In this document: piece after piece, positions 33,952 through 44,298 of the stretch
Layout: each line of letters begins with the position of its first letter
Position numbering within the stretch: the first letter of the stretch is position 1
The notes under the pieces: model-generated
Database searches by the model: none
Told to the model about the DNA's origin: nothing
What the model saw: only the letters and a program-made list of their open reading frames with translations
Assembly (NCBI GenBank): GCA_003864495.1
Contig: ML133442.1
Location: forward strand, 1,801,731-1,865,730
Reading direction: 5' to 3'
Length of the DNA: 64,000 nucleotides
DNA from: Nemopilema nomurai
Taxonomy: Eukaryota > Cnidaria > Scyphozoa > Rhizostomeae > Rhizostomatidae
Translations under genes and position numbers: made by a program

Positions 33952-35748
33952 TCAGCTACTGACCACTTGTGGCCAAATGTTGACGATTATTGGACCAGAA
34001 TTATTAGGCGTTATACCGTTGGACTCCAGTTGCCCCGGCAAAACAACCCCCTTGGATTCCGTCCTTTTTCCTTGAAGGACTGGGCTATTTATCACCACCA
34101 CTTGTCTCCCACCGCCATCTATGATAACCGGGAGAAACCTCTGCCTGTCCGAGCTATCAACAGCCGAACCATTGGTTAAAAAGTTTGCGTGTGTACTTGT
34201 AACATCGCCGAGAAACGCCGAAAGCTCGTCACTCACTTGCGAACCATTTGGCCTAAGAGAGTTAGTAGTCTGACCAATGCCCTCTCCTAGCGCAAACTCC
34301 GATCTATTTGAGTAATTATTCGAAGCCAATGACAAGGCTTCATCTTCAGGGCACTGTCCCTTTAGTATAGAAATGACCTCCTTCTCGAGAACAGTGTCTA
34401 TGACACCGTTTGCCATTGTCTGCACTGACTCGGTGGATGGAAGGCGAGTAGATGAACTTTCGTTGTGCGTCCCTATCTCTGATCCTGATGTGGATCCCGT
34501 CACTTGAGTATGAACACTCGGCGCAAGTTTGTACTCGTGGAATGTCTTTGAGAACACCTGTTCCACATGGCTGTAAATTGCGCTTTGACTGAAATTCAAA
34601 GCATCCGCCTTAGTCTTCTCGCTCAAGCAAGCTTTCTCCATGCAACTGGTGCCGCCTTCCTTTGACTCGTGGCGTCCATCAGTTCTCAAGTCAGTTGCAA
34701 CACTGTTCAAGTACGGAAATCCGTCGCGGGCGGGTAGGACGCCATTTGGTATCACTTCACTGCCTGGCACTCCACTGCCTGGCACTTCCCCAGCTGGTAT
34801 TGTACAGGGAAACGGCATCAGAGGAGTTGAGACGATTCCAGGGTCGCTTTCAAAGCTATTGACACCAACTAAAGAAGAATCCGTAAAGAAACTCCCCTCC
34901 TGAACAAAACCTGCCAGTAGAGAAAGCGCCAACAGTTCCTGGGGTATCACCTCAAGATTATCCTGGAAATTCTTGTTCGGGTGAATATCTAAGATAACAT
35001 CATGCTCATTTCCAACGCTGTGCACACTGGTAATGGTTGAAGTACCACTGACACAAATTGAGTTCTGTGATGAGTGTGGGGTGAATTCACTTTCGAAATG
35101 ATGTGCCACAGGACCTGACCTGCTCTCAGCTGGGTGACAATCCAAGTCGTTGTTGGTACCAAGGCTTGAGTCAAATTCTGCCTTTTCTAACTTTTTGAAA
35201 TGAATTTGCTGATGCGACTTCAATGCAAACCTGGTGCTAAATGACTTTTCACAGCCACCAGCATTGCACTCAAAGGGCTTTTCACCTGTGTGCTTTCGGG
35301 TGTGGATCTTAAGATGGTGAGAGGCTGTGAAAGCCAGCCCACAGTCCTCTATCACGCATCTATAAGGCCGTTCACCTGAATGCGTTCTCACATGTTTTTG
35401 TAAATCACTCTTGGTGGTGAACCCTTTGTTACAGTTATCAAAAGAACAGTCAAATGTGTCTCCATTGTGTATTCGCATATGGGCCCCCAATCTATATCTG
35501 GTGTTAAACTTTTTTTCGCAGCCATCACTTTCACACTGGTAAGGTCTTTCTTTTGTATGAATTCTGTGGTGTATTTTGTAACCATATGATGACACAAATG
35601 ACTTCTCACAACCATCATACTCACATCTGTAGCTGAAGTCACCGTTGTGTATCCTTAGGTGAGTTTTCAGATTTCCTTTTGTTTTATATATACGGTTGCA
35701 GCCTTCATAGGTACATGGGAATTTCTTGTCATCATTTTCAGCAGACAT
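33952..35748 (-). CDS. MTF1: MTF1-like six-zinc-finger transcription factor (left copy)
   Basis: One uninterrupted frame of 598 residues from ATG at 35748 (MSAENDDKKFPC). The frame extends six codons further upstream, but only from a TTG. Six C2H2 fingers occupy residues about 12-190, each CX4C-X12-HX3H. Linkers match MTF1: HNGDFSY after finger 1, HTKERPY after finger 2, the short HNGDTFD after finger 3, then SGERPY and TGEKPF. Finger 5 has the family-typical ASHHLKIH. The rest is Ser/Thr/Gly-rich without recognised domains. MTF1 binds metal-response elements and activates metallothionein and zinc-transport genes. The Cys cluster of vertebrate and fly MTF1 is not seen. This copy has all canonical ligands, so it is the better candidate for the working gene. 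A 5' UTR intron is possible because TTTTTTGAAG precedes the ATG. Confidence 0.85.
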   Translation of the reverse strand: MSAENDDKKFPCTYEGCNRIYKTKGNLKTHLRIHNGDFSYRCEYDGCEKSFVSSYGYKIHHRIHTKERPYQCESDGCEKKFNTRYRLGAHMRIHNGDTFDCSFDNCNKGFTTKSDLQKHVRTHSGERPYRCVIEDCGLAFTASHHLKIHTRKHTGEKPFECNAGGCEKSFSTRFALKSHQQIHFKKLEKAEFDSSLGTNNDLDCHPAESRSGPVAHHFESEFTPHSSQNSICVSGTSTITSVHSVGNEHDVILDIHPNKNFQDNLEVIPQELLALSLLAGFVQEGSFFTDSSLVGVNSFESDPGIVSTPLMPFPCTIPAGEVPGSGVPGSEVIPNGVLPARDGFPYLNSVATDLRTDGRHESKEGGTSCMEKACLSEKTKADALNFSQSAIYSHVEQVFSKTFHEYKLAPSVHTQVTGSTSGSEIGTHNESSSTRLPSTESVQTMANGVIDTVLEKEVISILKGQCPEDEALSLASNNYSNRSEFALGEGIGQTTNSLRPNGSQVSDELSAFLGDVTSTHANFLTNGSAVDSSDRQRFLPVIIDGGGRQVVVINSPVLQGKRTESKGVVLPGQLESNGITPNNSGPIIVNIWPQVVSS

Positions 35749-37175
35749 CTTCAAAAAAATTTGCAAATAAGATACTTTTTAATTTTAAGGCTTCAATAAC
35801 TCCATGTTGTTGACACAAAAAGCAAGTTAGTTATCATTCTTCCCAAAGAGCATGAATATAAATATCTTGTTTGCTCCCTTCTAAAAGTGACACTATGCTG
35901 GTCTTATGTTACACATATAGGCATGATTATTCAGCTGACTTATGACAAGCTCAGAAACAGTCAACAAATCTACACTGACACATGAATAAAATTGAATTGA
36001 AATGAAAACTGATTCAATACAAGAAGCCTCTAGCCATTGGTGTTCAGAAAGAGAGCAAATGTTCTTCTGACTCCAAATTTTCTGCTAACTAAGTAAGAAA
36101 AATTCAGGCTGGCTCAATACGGAAAAGACCTGTTGGTCATTAGTCTTGGCTGTTATTTCATTAGCAAACTCCATTATATGTATATATATATTTATATACA
36201 TTTCTCAAATAATTCTTCAGTGCAGAGCAGGTAACATTGACACAATTGCTTGCAAGATACCTATAGGCTTGTTTTCCAGAACAGATCCTGCAAATTTTGA
36301 AAAAATTTGGGAAATTTGTTATTTTGCACTGAGGGGATTATATATAAAGACATAAAAGTTACTTCGCTTCAAATTATCTGGGAAGAGTTATGGGTTAAAA
36401 GACTAAGACTTTAGTTAAATTTGATTAAAAGATTTGGGTTTTGCATTCTTGAAATAAAACTTTGAGTCAGCTTTGTACTTTATAACAATATTTTTGAATG
36501 ACTTTTATAAATGCAAAGCTGCTTAAAGACTTACTAAAATGAGATCTACTGCTTTCTTTGCAAAATCAACAAGCTCGTTTTGAAAATGCTAAAATCATAG
36601 AAACAAGAAGAGAACTATTCTGCCAAAACAGCAAAAATTGCTTCACTGAGAAAGAGGCAAATATTGTCCTACTCCAAGGGTGGCTTTCAACAAATCTCAA
36701 AGATGGGGCTTGCTGAAATTTGGGGAGTACTGCAGGAATTCCCACAATTAACTGTCATATTAACTGTCAAATAACTGTCTAGGATTCATTCAACGACTTG
36801 GCCATGACTTCTGACCTCTCTCGCATAGAGTACAAACGTTTAATAAGCAGGCTGGTCTCCTTGGCAATCCAGAGGCAATCATTTAGGCCCTCAATTTAAA
36901 ACTATTATCAGACGATGTCTGTGCCACACAGTATTTCTTTATTCAAGCAGTGTACAGTACGTACTAAAGAACATATTTAAAGTTTAAAAAAGATACCTTG
37001 CATTTCTAATCTACCCATTTATCCTCAATCGACAATGCTCAATTCAATTTTAAATAGTTTCGGTAAGAATTGCCATTTCCATACAAGGCCTCCTTGCCAT
37101 TGATGACTTTTAACTAATCGAGAACTCCGAAGGCGCAATTTGATATCTATCTGACATGTTTTGAAATGACCAAGA
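35749..37175 (-). promoter_or_regulatory. 5' flank of left MTF1-like gene, inside the duplication
   Basis: About 1.4 kb of AT-rich sequence shared, in inverted form, with 40811-42147. It should hold the promoter and any 5' UTR exon. No coding sequence is recognised; the short open frame at 36146-36355 is probably chance. Because it is duplicated together with the gene, both copies could be expressed. Confidence 0.45.
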
Positions 37176-37614
37176 CATACTTCGACCATTTCTGAGTTTT
37201 GCGGTACCCAAGTCCGGAGCTGACTGACTGACTGACCGTGTCAGTTGGGTCCCCCCTAGAACATTTGAATCTTCTTTATAATTCTGCCTTCAAATAGTGA
37301 ATTGTCTTATTTTGTTGGGGCCGCCTCAAGCTGTGGCGTCGCTAGGCGGTGGGAAATCATCACACCGGGACAGCGCAGGCGTTTGGAAGTGTGGGGGCTG
37401 GACACCGAGGTGGATCGGGAGTTCCAGGGGTGGGACCCCCAAAATCTGTTTATACCACGCCCTATAGAATGTGCAATTCTAAAAAAGTTGTCCCCGAACG
37501 AATGCCTTGGTCAGAGCAAACTTTCGCCATTGCAACTGCATTACTGCATCTTGGAACAACATGCTTATAGGTAAAGGCAGTCTTGAGACATTTTAAATCT
37601 TCACATTGCTTTAA

Positions 37615-37998
37615 CTATGTCAGTGCATGTTCCCAGTTCGACCAAGAGTCTTCTTTTTTTGCTGCTCTTCTTTGTTTTTGCTGCTCTTTTGTTTTTGCTG
37701 CTCTTCTTTGTTTTTGCTGCTCTTTTTGTTTTTGCTGCTCTTCTTTGTTTTTGCTGCTCTTCTTTGTTTTTGCTGCTCTTCTTTGTTTTTGCTGCTCTTC
37801 TTTGTTTTTGCTGCTCTTCTTTGTTTTTGCTGCTCTTCTTTGTTTTTGCTGCTCTTCTTTGTTTTTGCTGCTCTTCAAACAGTTTCTTGTTCTGCCTTGA
37901 GCAAATGTGGCACAGCAAATAGTCCACAGAGGCATCATAATCAGGCTTTTCAAAGTTCCCAAGCCTTGGCACAAGCGAAATTGTTTTCCAAACTTCAT
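37615..37998 (-). pseudogene. hAT-type transposase N-terminal remnant with TTF-like finger, invaded by minisatellite
   Basis: On the minus strand about 37890-37972 reads FEKPDYDASVDYLLCHICSR. This resembles the TTF-type zinc finger near the N-terminus of hAT-family transposases (aromatic, DYD, D, CxxC). Downstream on the same strand the frame enters the 19-bp array (FEEQQKQRR) and leaves it as KRRLLVELGTCTDIVK. On the plus strand CTGTGGCGTCGCTAGG at 37331-37346 is like the CAGTGGCG-type end of many invertebrate hAT elements. The family call rests on motif resemblance only. No complete transposase remains. Confidence 0.4.
37652..37876. repeat. 19-bp minisatellite
   Basis: About 12 copies of TTTTTGCTGCTCTTCTTTG, with one- to three-base-shorter units near the start. 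Because 19 is not a multiple of three, every frame is open on both strands across it. The open frames of about 100-150 codons here are therefore artefacts. Confidence 0.92.
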
Positions 37999-39251
37999 TT
38001 TTGGAACGTCACATTGAACAGGTCGGAAAGGTATCTCAATTGTTGTCGTAGCACTGTCTTGAAGAGTAACTGACGCAGCAATAGAGTGCCTAATAGTCCC
38101 ATGTCATGGTGCTCTGTGAGCTGGCAATAGATAATTCTATAAATGGAGTTCACTAGTCTAGACGAGTCGGCTGAGTCACGGCATAACGCGGATTCAGGGA
38201 AAGTTAGAAGGGGACAGCAGATAGCAGGGGTACCGAAAGTTTTCAGAAATTGAAGAAGAATCTTAATTCAGATAGAAAGGTCTCCTATTAGCATTCTATG
38301 AAAGTTATTCAAGTCAATTGCATGATTAAAAGACTATATAGTCTGTTCACAGCTAAAGGTACCTTAAAAAGTTTTTCTTTTACCTGTAATTTGCTAGCTG
38401 CAAATTTATCTTAGATTTTTCGGCATAGCTATCTAAAACCTCTTTTTCCCATTCTCTACTCCATAATATCATTGTGGCTCGAGTCGAGACCTTTCATCAA
38501 CCTTCGAGGCTTTCTTCTCTCTATGAGAAATCTTTTCATAATGTGTACAATGTGTAAAAAAGGATTGCAAGACCAGCTTCAGCTCGGGGAAGAGAGGGCA
38601 AATGCCTTAAGGTGTTCCAAAAACCCGTCACTAGCCACGGCTGTCGTAACACTTTGTGCATTTATTCCTGAGTATCAATAAAAGTTCTAATGTTAGAAAT
38701 GCATTCTTGAATTAACTAGAAAATAACAAAATCTAAGTAAAAGGGGAGAAATGTTAAGAAAATGATCCATAGTGGATTTATTTGAGCTGCTCTTTTCTTT
38801 GCCCTGCTTGACTACCCATGTTGCCATTAATGAAATGAGTCTGTTGGCTATTTGCTGTTGCAAGAAATTTGCTCTTTAGACAATAGCTATATGAGTGCAA
38901 GTGATCCTTTCCGCGGTGAATTCGAGCGCCCAGTTGATCATACCATTAACTTCCAAAAATTCATACCAAACCACAAGCAAGCCGCTGGATTCTATGACCA
39001 TGCTTCACGCGATGCTGAATTTACCTCAGCTTCGTTATCAACCATTCATTTCGGCGAGAAAATAGAGTTTTCACATTTGTGCGAGCTTTTAGACCTATCT
39101 TCGAGAGAAATGGGGAGAGGGGCTATAGCTTAATGGCTGCGCGCCCCCTGTCGCCAAGAGAGTATTTAAACTCGAATATCTGCCTGAACGTTCTTTCAAA
39201 GTGAAGCTTCGAAATTGAAGCTTCAGACGTTTCTGTTATAAGCACTAATCT

Positions 39252-39308
39252 AAAGTTGTTTGCCGATAATTGCTTCAATTAAAAGATTCAGTTATCGACA
39301 ACAACTTT
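39252..39308. repeat. Imperfect hairpin-forming inverted repeat
   Basis: AAAGTTGTTTGCCGATAATTG at the left pairs with a near-perfect reverse complement ending in ACAACTTT, with a loop of about 16 bases. Just upstream (39205-39226) two copies of the palindrome GAAGCTTC lie 6 bases apart. It could be an element end or a transcript hairpin. No function is shown. Confidence 0.55.
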
Positions 39309-39637
39309 ATTCTATCCGTACCTGAGAGAAAGCCTGTTTAGGTAGATTAGATATTCCCAGTTCATTCCCCAAAGAGTGAGAGATGCATAAGGGTTTATTT
39401 TAACGTGCAGTGATAGCCAGTTTTTGCAGCGATGAAAACTAATTTGTGCAGTGATAACTTTTTAACAGGACCATTTTAGATAAATTTCAAAAAAACATTC
39501 TGATAGCAAATGCCGCTCTGATAATCAACATTACAAATAACAAACTTGCAACTCACTATAAACAAAGACTTCACTGGATAAGTCTATTTTCACATTCTTT
39601 TTGTTCAATATCTTGGCTTTCGGATATTCGGGAACTA

Positions 39638-40057
39638 CCGTAATGCTTCGATTAAAATCTTAGGGGGCTTCTATACGATGTGGCGTTTAATAGAGGGGGC
39701 GTTTATTGGATTCTCTCATTCTTTCTAGGCAATATGTTGGAAAAAACATCTAATAATGATCGCACCTAGCGTGAAACTCTGAATAATCACTAAATAAGTC
39801 TGGTTCCAAAAATATAATACTAAAGACACCTAAAACACCTAAGTTTCAAAGTCATCATCAACATCGTCTTCCTTGATGATGTAAAGAGAAGAATCAGCTT
39901 GGGTCTTTGTGTTTGGATACACGCCGCTCTACAAGAGGGCCTCTATTCCAGGGGAACGTTTAAAAGATGGGACGTTTATTGAAAAAAAGTTAAAATAGGG
40001 GGCCTTTATTCAAATGGGGCGTTTAAAAGTAGGCGGCGTTTAATCGAAGCATTACGG
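39638..40057. mobile_element. MITE with 19-bp terminal inverted repeats and TA target duplication
   Basis: Begins CCGTAATGCTTCGATTAAA and ends with its exact reverse complement. A TA dinucleotide flanks both sides (39636-39637 and 40058-40059), as for Tc1/mariner-type insertion. The 420-bp element has no open transposase frame. Inside, next to both ends, are degenerate subrepeats of the type GGGGGCGTTTATT and GGGGCGTTTAA. It is non-autonomous and sits in the spacer of the inverted duplication. Confidence 0.85.
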
Positions 40058-40450
40058 TATCTGCTTTTCGGTTTCGGCGTGTTCTACCTGCCATGAAGTA
40101 GTGGAAAGCTTATCGTGGATCGTACTGCACAAAAACAAGCATTTCGAAATTTATGTACCAACTGTTACCGAATTGTAGTACTTTTGAAATTTTAGTCGGT
40201 TTCTTGAGCTCGTTTTCATTGGACTATTTGCAAAAACTAGCCTTTCGCAATCAGCAGAATGAGGCTTGCAAGGCATCATAATCATGCACTGAGGTGCTCG
40301 CAAGGCTGCTTCCAGGTGCTTTTACCGATGCTGCTCTTCTTCACATCTTCATATTGGTCAGCTTTGACAAAAAGATCCACATCGGCTGGGTGTAGCTGCA
40401 TAAAAGACTTTTCTAAATACCATCTTTATTTGAAATAAATTTGGTATCTT

Positions 40451-40759
40451 TCAAAATATAGAAATTAAAACTCTCTGTGATGAACGGATGGTATCAATTG
40501 AGGCAACTGCAAACTCTGACTGTCTAAATTCGAAATATTTTAGTGACAGAAGAATACGGAAACTTAGGTCTTTTGCAATCTCTTCCAGCTCGGATGTGCG
40601 TTCAGCTGATGCACGGATATATGTTGATATGCCAGAATATTCTTTGAACAATACATAAACTTCTCCCACAGCTCTACAGACATCTTTGAATGCAAGTGCA
40701 GATGAATGCACAGCCAAGACTGATTTTGGCATTGGAAATTGTAGCACGCAGCCTATCAA
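40451..40759 (-). pseudogene. Possible hAT-type transposase middle-region remnant
   Basis: A minus-strand frame of about 100 codons contains AVHSSALAFKDVCRAVGEVY, then TYIRASAERTSELEEIAKDL and SLKYFEFRQSEFAVAS. The order and spacing resemble the part of hAT transposases around AHxLNLxxxDxxK, then LYxF-S-xRxxxFExI, then LKxLxxxRWxxR, with key residues replaced. It stops less than 60 bp from the inner edge of the right duplication arm. The assignment is by pattern only. Confidence 0.35.
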
Positions 40760-42147
40760 ACGTTACCCGGCATTATGTAAACGCAGAACAGAACAAATTT
40801 ATTCAGTGCTTCTTGGTCATTTCAAAACATGTCAGATAGATATCAAATTGCGCCTTCGGAGTCTCGACAAGTTAAAAGTCATCAATGGCAAGGAGGCCTT
40901 GTATGGAAATGGCAATTCTTACCGAAACTGTTTAAAATTGAATTGAGCATTGTCGATTGAGGATAAATGGGTAGATTAGAAATGCAAGGTATCTTTTTTA
41001 AACTTTAAATATGTTCTTTAGTACGTACTGTACACTGCTTGAATAAAGAAATACTGTGTGGCACAGACATCGTCTGATAATAGTTTTAAATTGAGGGCCT
41101 AAATGATTGCCTCTGGATTGCCAAGGAGACCAGCCTGCTTATTAAACGTTTGTACTCTATGCGAGAGAGGTCAGAAGTCATGGCCAAGTCGTTGAATGAA
41201 TCCTAGACAGTTATTTGACAGTTAATATGACAGTTAATTGTGGGAATTCCTGCAGTACTTCCCAAATTTCAGCAAGCCCCATCTTTGAGATTTGTTGAAA
41301 GCCACCCTTGAAGTAGGGCAATATTTGCCTCTTTCTCAGTGAAGCAATTTTTGCTGTTTTGGCAGAATAGTTCTCTTCTTGTTTCTATGATTTTTAGCAA
41401 TTTCAAAACCAGCTTGTTGATTTTGCAAAGTAAGCAGTAGATCTCATTTTAGTAAGTCTTTAAGCAGCTTTGCATTTATAAAAGTCATTCGAAAATATTG
41501 TTATAAAGTACCAAGCTGAGTCAAATTTTTATTTCAAAAATGCAAAATGATTACAATTGCCCAACTAATAGAAAATGATTCTTTTAACCCAAATCTCTTC
41601 CCAGATAATTTGAAGCGAAGTAACTTTTATGTCTTTATATCCCCTCAGTGCAAAATAACATATTTCCCAAATTTTTCAAAGTTTGTATGATCTGTTCTTG
41701 AAAACAAGCCTATAGGTATCTTGCAAGCAACTGTGTAAATTTACCTGCTCTGCATAGAAGAATTATTTGAGAAATGTATATAAATATATATATACATATA
41801 ATGGAGTTTGCTAATGAAATAACTGGAGTCAGAAGAACATTTGCTCTCTTTCTGAACACCAATGGCTAGAGGCTTCTTGTATTGAATCAGTTTTCATTTC
41901 AATTCAATTTTATTCATGTGTCAGTGTAGATTTGTTGACTGTTTCTGAGCTTGTCATAAGTCAGCTGAATAATCATGCCTATATGTGTAACATAAGACCA
42001 GCATAGTGTCACTTTTAGAAGGGAGCAAACAAGATATTTATATTCATGCTCTTTGGGAAGAATGATAACTAACTTGCTTTTTGTGTCAACAACATGGAGT
42101 TATTGAAGCCTTAAAATTAAAAATCTTATTTGCAAATTTTTTTGAAG

Positions 42148-43935
42148 ATGTCTGCTGAAAATGATGACAAGAAATTTCCATGTACCTATGAAGGCTGCAA
42201 CCGTATATATAAAACAAAAGGAAATCTGAAAACTCACCTAAGGATACACAACGGTGACTTCAGCTACAGATGTGAGTATGATGGTTGTGAGAAGTCATTT
42301 GTGTCATCATATGGTTACAAAATACCCAGAATTCATACAAAAGATTACCAGTGTGAAAGTGATGGCTGCGAAAAAAAGTTTAACACCAGATATAGATTGG
42401 GGGCCCATATGCGAATACACAATGGAGACACATTTGACTGTTCTTTTGATAACTGTAACAAAGGGTTCACCACCAAGAGTGATTTACAAAAACATGTGAG
42501 AACGCATTCAGGTGAACGGCCTTATAGATGCGTGATAGAGGACTGTGGGCTGGCTTTCACAGCCTCTCACCATCTTAAGATCCACACCCGAAAGCACACA
42601 GGTGAAAAGCCCTTTGAGTGCAATGCTGGTGGCTGTGAAAAGTCATTTAGCACCAGGTTTGCATTGAAGTCGCATCAGCAAATTCATTTCAAAAAGTTAG
42701 AAAAGGCAGAATTTGACTCAAGCCTTGGTACCAACAACGACTTGGATTGTCACCCAGCTGAGAGCAGGTCAGGTCCTGTGGCACATCATTTCGAAAGTGA
42801 ATTCACCCCACACTCATCACAGAACTCAATTTGTGTCAGTGGTACTTCAACCATTACCAGTGTGCACAGCGTTGGAAATGAGCATGATGTTATCTTAGAT
42901 ATTCACCCGAACAAGAATTTCCAGGATAATCTTGAGGTGATACCCCAGGAACTGTTGGCGCTTTCTCTACTGGCAGGTTTTGTTCAGGAGGGGAGTTTCT
43001 TTACGGATTCTTCTTTAGTTGGTGTCAATAGCTTTGAAAGCGACCCTGGAATTGTCTCAACTCCTCTGATGCCGTTTCCCTGTACAATACCAGCTGGGGA
43101 AGTGCCAGGCAGTGGAGTGCCAGGCAGTGAAGTGATACCAAATGGCGTCCTACCCGCCCGCGACGGATTTCCGTACTTGATCAGTGTTGCGACTGACTTG
43201 AAAAGTGATGGACGCCACGAGTCAAAGGAAGGCGGCACCAGTTGCATGGAGAAAGCTTGCTTGGGTGAGAAGACTAAGGCGGATGCTTTGAATTTCAGTC
43301 AAAGCGCGATTTACAGCCATGTGGAACAGGTGTTCTCAAAGACATTCCACGAGTACAAACTTGCGCCGAGTGTTCATACTCAAGGGACGGGATCCACATC
43401 AGGATCAGAGATAGGGACGCACAACGAAAGTTCATCTACTCGCCTCCCATCCACCGAGTCAGTGCAGACAATGGCAAACGGTGTCATAGACACTGTTCTC
43501 GAGAAGGAGGTCATTTCTATACTAAAGGGACAGTGCCCTGAAGATGAAGCCTTGTCATTGGCTTCGAATAATTACTCAAATAGATCGGAGTTTGCGCTAG
43601 GAGAGGGCATTGGTCAGACTACTAACTCTCTTAGGCCAAATGGTTCGCAAGTGAGTGACGAGCTTTCGGCGTTTCTCGGCGATGTTACAAGTACACACGC
43701 AAACTTTTTAACCAATGGTTCGGCTGTTGATAGCTCGGACAGGCAGAGGTTTCCCCCGGTTATCATAGATGGCGGTGGGAGACAAGTGGTGGTGATAAAT
43801 AGCCCAGTCCTTCAAGGAAAAAGGACGGAATCCAAGGGGGTTGTTTTGCCGGAGCAACTGGAGTCCAGCGGTATAACGCCTAATAATTCTGGTCCAATAA
43901 TCGTCAACATTTGGCCACAAGTGGTCAGTAGCTGA
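42148..43935 (+). CDS. MTF1: MTF1-like zinc-finger transcription factor (right copy, finger 2 damaged)
   Basis: One frame of 595 residues from ATG at 42148, paired with the left copy across the whole length. I count about eight amino-acid replacements plus two in-frame deletions. The deletions remove three residues around finger 2: left KIHHRIHTKERPYQC becomes KIPRIHTKDYQC. The first zinc-ligand His (residue 60) is lost, only one His remains, and the TKERP linker is cut to TKD. Fingers 1 and 3-6 are intact. The frame stays open, so the gene may be expressed with altered DNA binding, or may be an early pseudogene. As an ancestral-type finger 2 is kept in the left copy and in MTF1 generally, this copy is the derived one. 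Confidence 0.8.
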   Translation: MSAENDDKKFPCTYEGCNRIYKTKGNLKTHLRIHNGDFSYRCEYDGCEKSFVSSYGYKIPRIHTKDYQCESDGCEKKFNTRYRLGAHMRIHNGDTFDCSFDNCNKGFTTKSDLQKHVRTHSGERPYRCVIEDCGLAFTASHHLKIHTRKHTGEKPFECNAGGCEKSFSTRFALKSHQQIHFKKLEKAEFDSSLGTNNDLDCHPAESRSGPVAHHFESEFTPHSSQNSICVSGTSTITSVHSVGNEHDVILDIHPNKNFQDNLEVIPQELLALSLLAGFVQEGSFFTDSSLVGVNSFESDPGIVSTPLMPFPCTIPAGEVPGSGVPGSEVIPNGVLPARDGFPYLISVATDLKSDGRHESKEGGTSCMEKACLGEKTKADALNFSQSAIYSHVEQVFSKTFHEYKLAPSVHTQGTGSTSGSEIGTHNESSSTRLPSTESVQTMANGVIDTVLEKEVISILKGQCPEDEALSLASNNYSNRSEFALGEGIGQTTNSLRPNGSQVSDELSAFLGDVTSTHANFLTNGSAVDSSDRQRFPPVIIDGGGRQVVVINSPVLQGKRTESKGVVLPEQLESSGITPNNSGPIIVNIWPQVVSS

Positions 43936-44257
43936 GACGGTCTTAATAGCATTCGTTGGTGTTTATAAGGAGTCTGTTATTTGTCGCTGTTTTGCTGACT
44001 GTGTTTTGGTGACAAGCCCTTGTTTTGCACATTGAATAGAAGAGTATGTGGGGAACCTTCATTTTGTTGACAAAAGTTTGAGGACGCATGGTAATCTATA
44101 TCATCTCATGACCTTTCTCGCTGTAGCAACAAAGTCTGTAAAAGTGTGTACAAGCCTTCGCGTTATCTCGAGAAAGACTTAAGTAACTGGCACTCGATTC
44201 AAGTCATTAGCAAAATTTTGGCAGAAATGTTCCTAACTAACTAACTAACTAACTAAT

Positions 44258-44298
<41 letters not shown>

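Larger units (their letters stand above)
33319..37175. repeat. Left arm of a 3.9-kb inverted duplication
   Basis: This segment is the reverse complement of 40811-44686 with few substitutions and small indels. The outer edge is judged by loss of match just left of ATAGAAGATAAT at 33319. The inner edge is at CCAAGA, 37170-37175. The arm contains the whole minus-strand MTF1-like gene, about 1.4 kb of its 5' flank and about 0.6 kb of its 3' flank. The arms are head to head, separated by a unique spacer of about 3.6 kb. Outside these limits the flanks do not match. Both coding sequences remain open, so the event is recent or maintained. Confidence 0.9.
37176..40810. other. Unique spacer between the inverted arms
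   Basis: The spacer separates the two head-to-head MTF1-like genes. It holds hAT-type transposon debris (about 37330-38000 and 40451-40759), a 19-bp minisatellite, a TA-flanked MITE at 39638-40057 and a hairpin at 39252-39308. The remaining sequence, including about 38074-39200, has only short open frames (38472-38681, 38852-39133) that I cannot assign. Confidence 0.6.

Noticed and set aside
37583..38073. Open frames of 101-148 codons on both strands
   Set aside because: Product of the 19-bp minisatellite. The same peptide cycles appear in all frames.
39117..39190. tRNA-like start (GGGGCTATAGCTTAATGG)
   Set aside because: No matching 3' acceptor strand, no GTTCGAATC T-loop and no clean anticodon stem.
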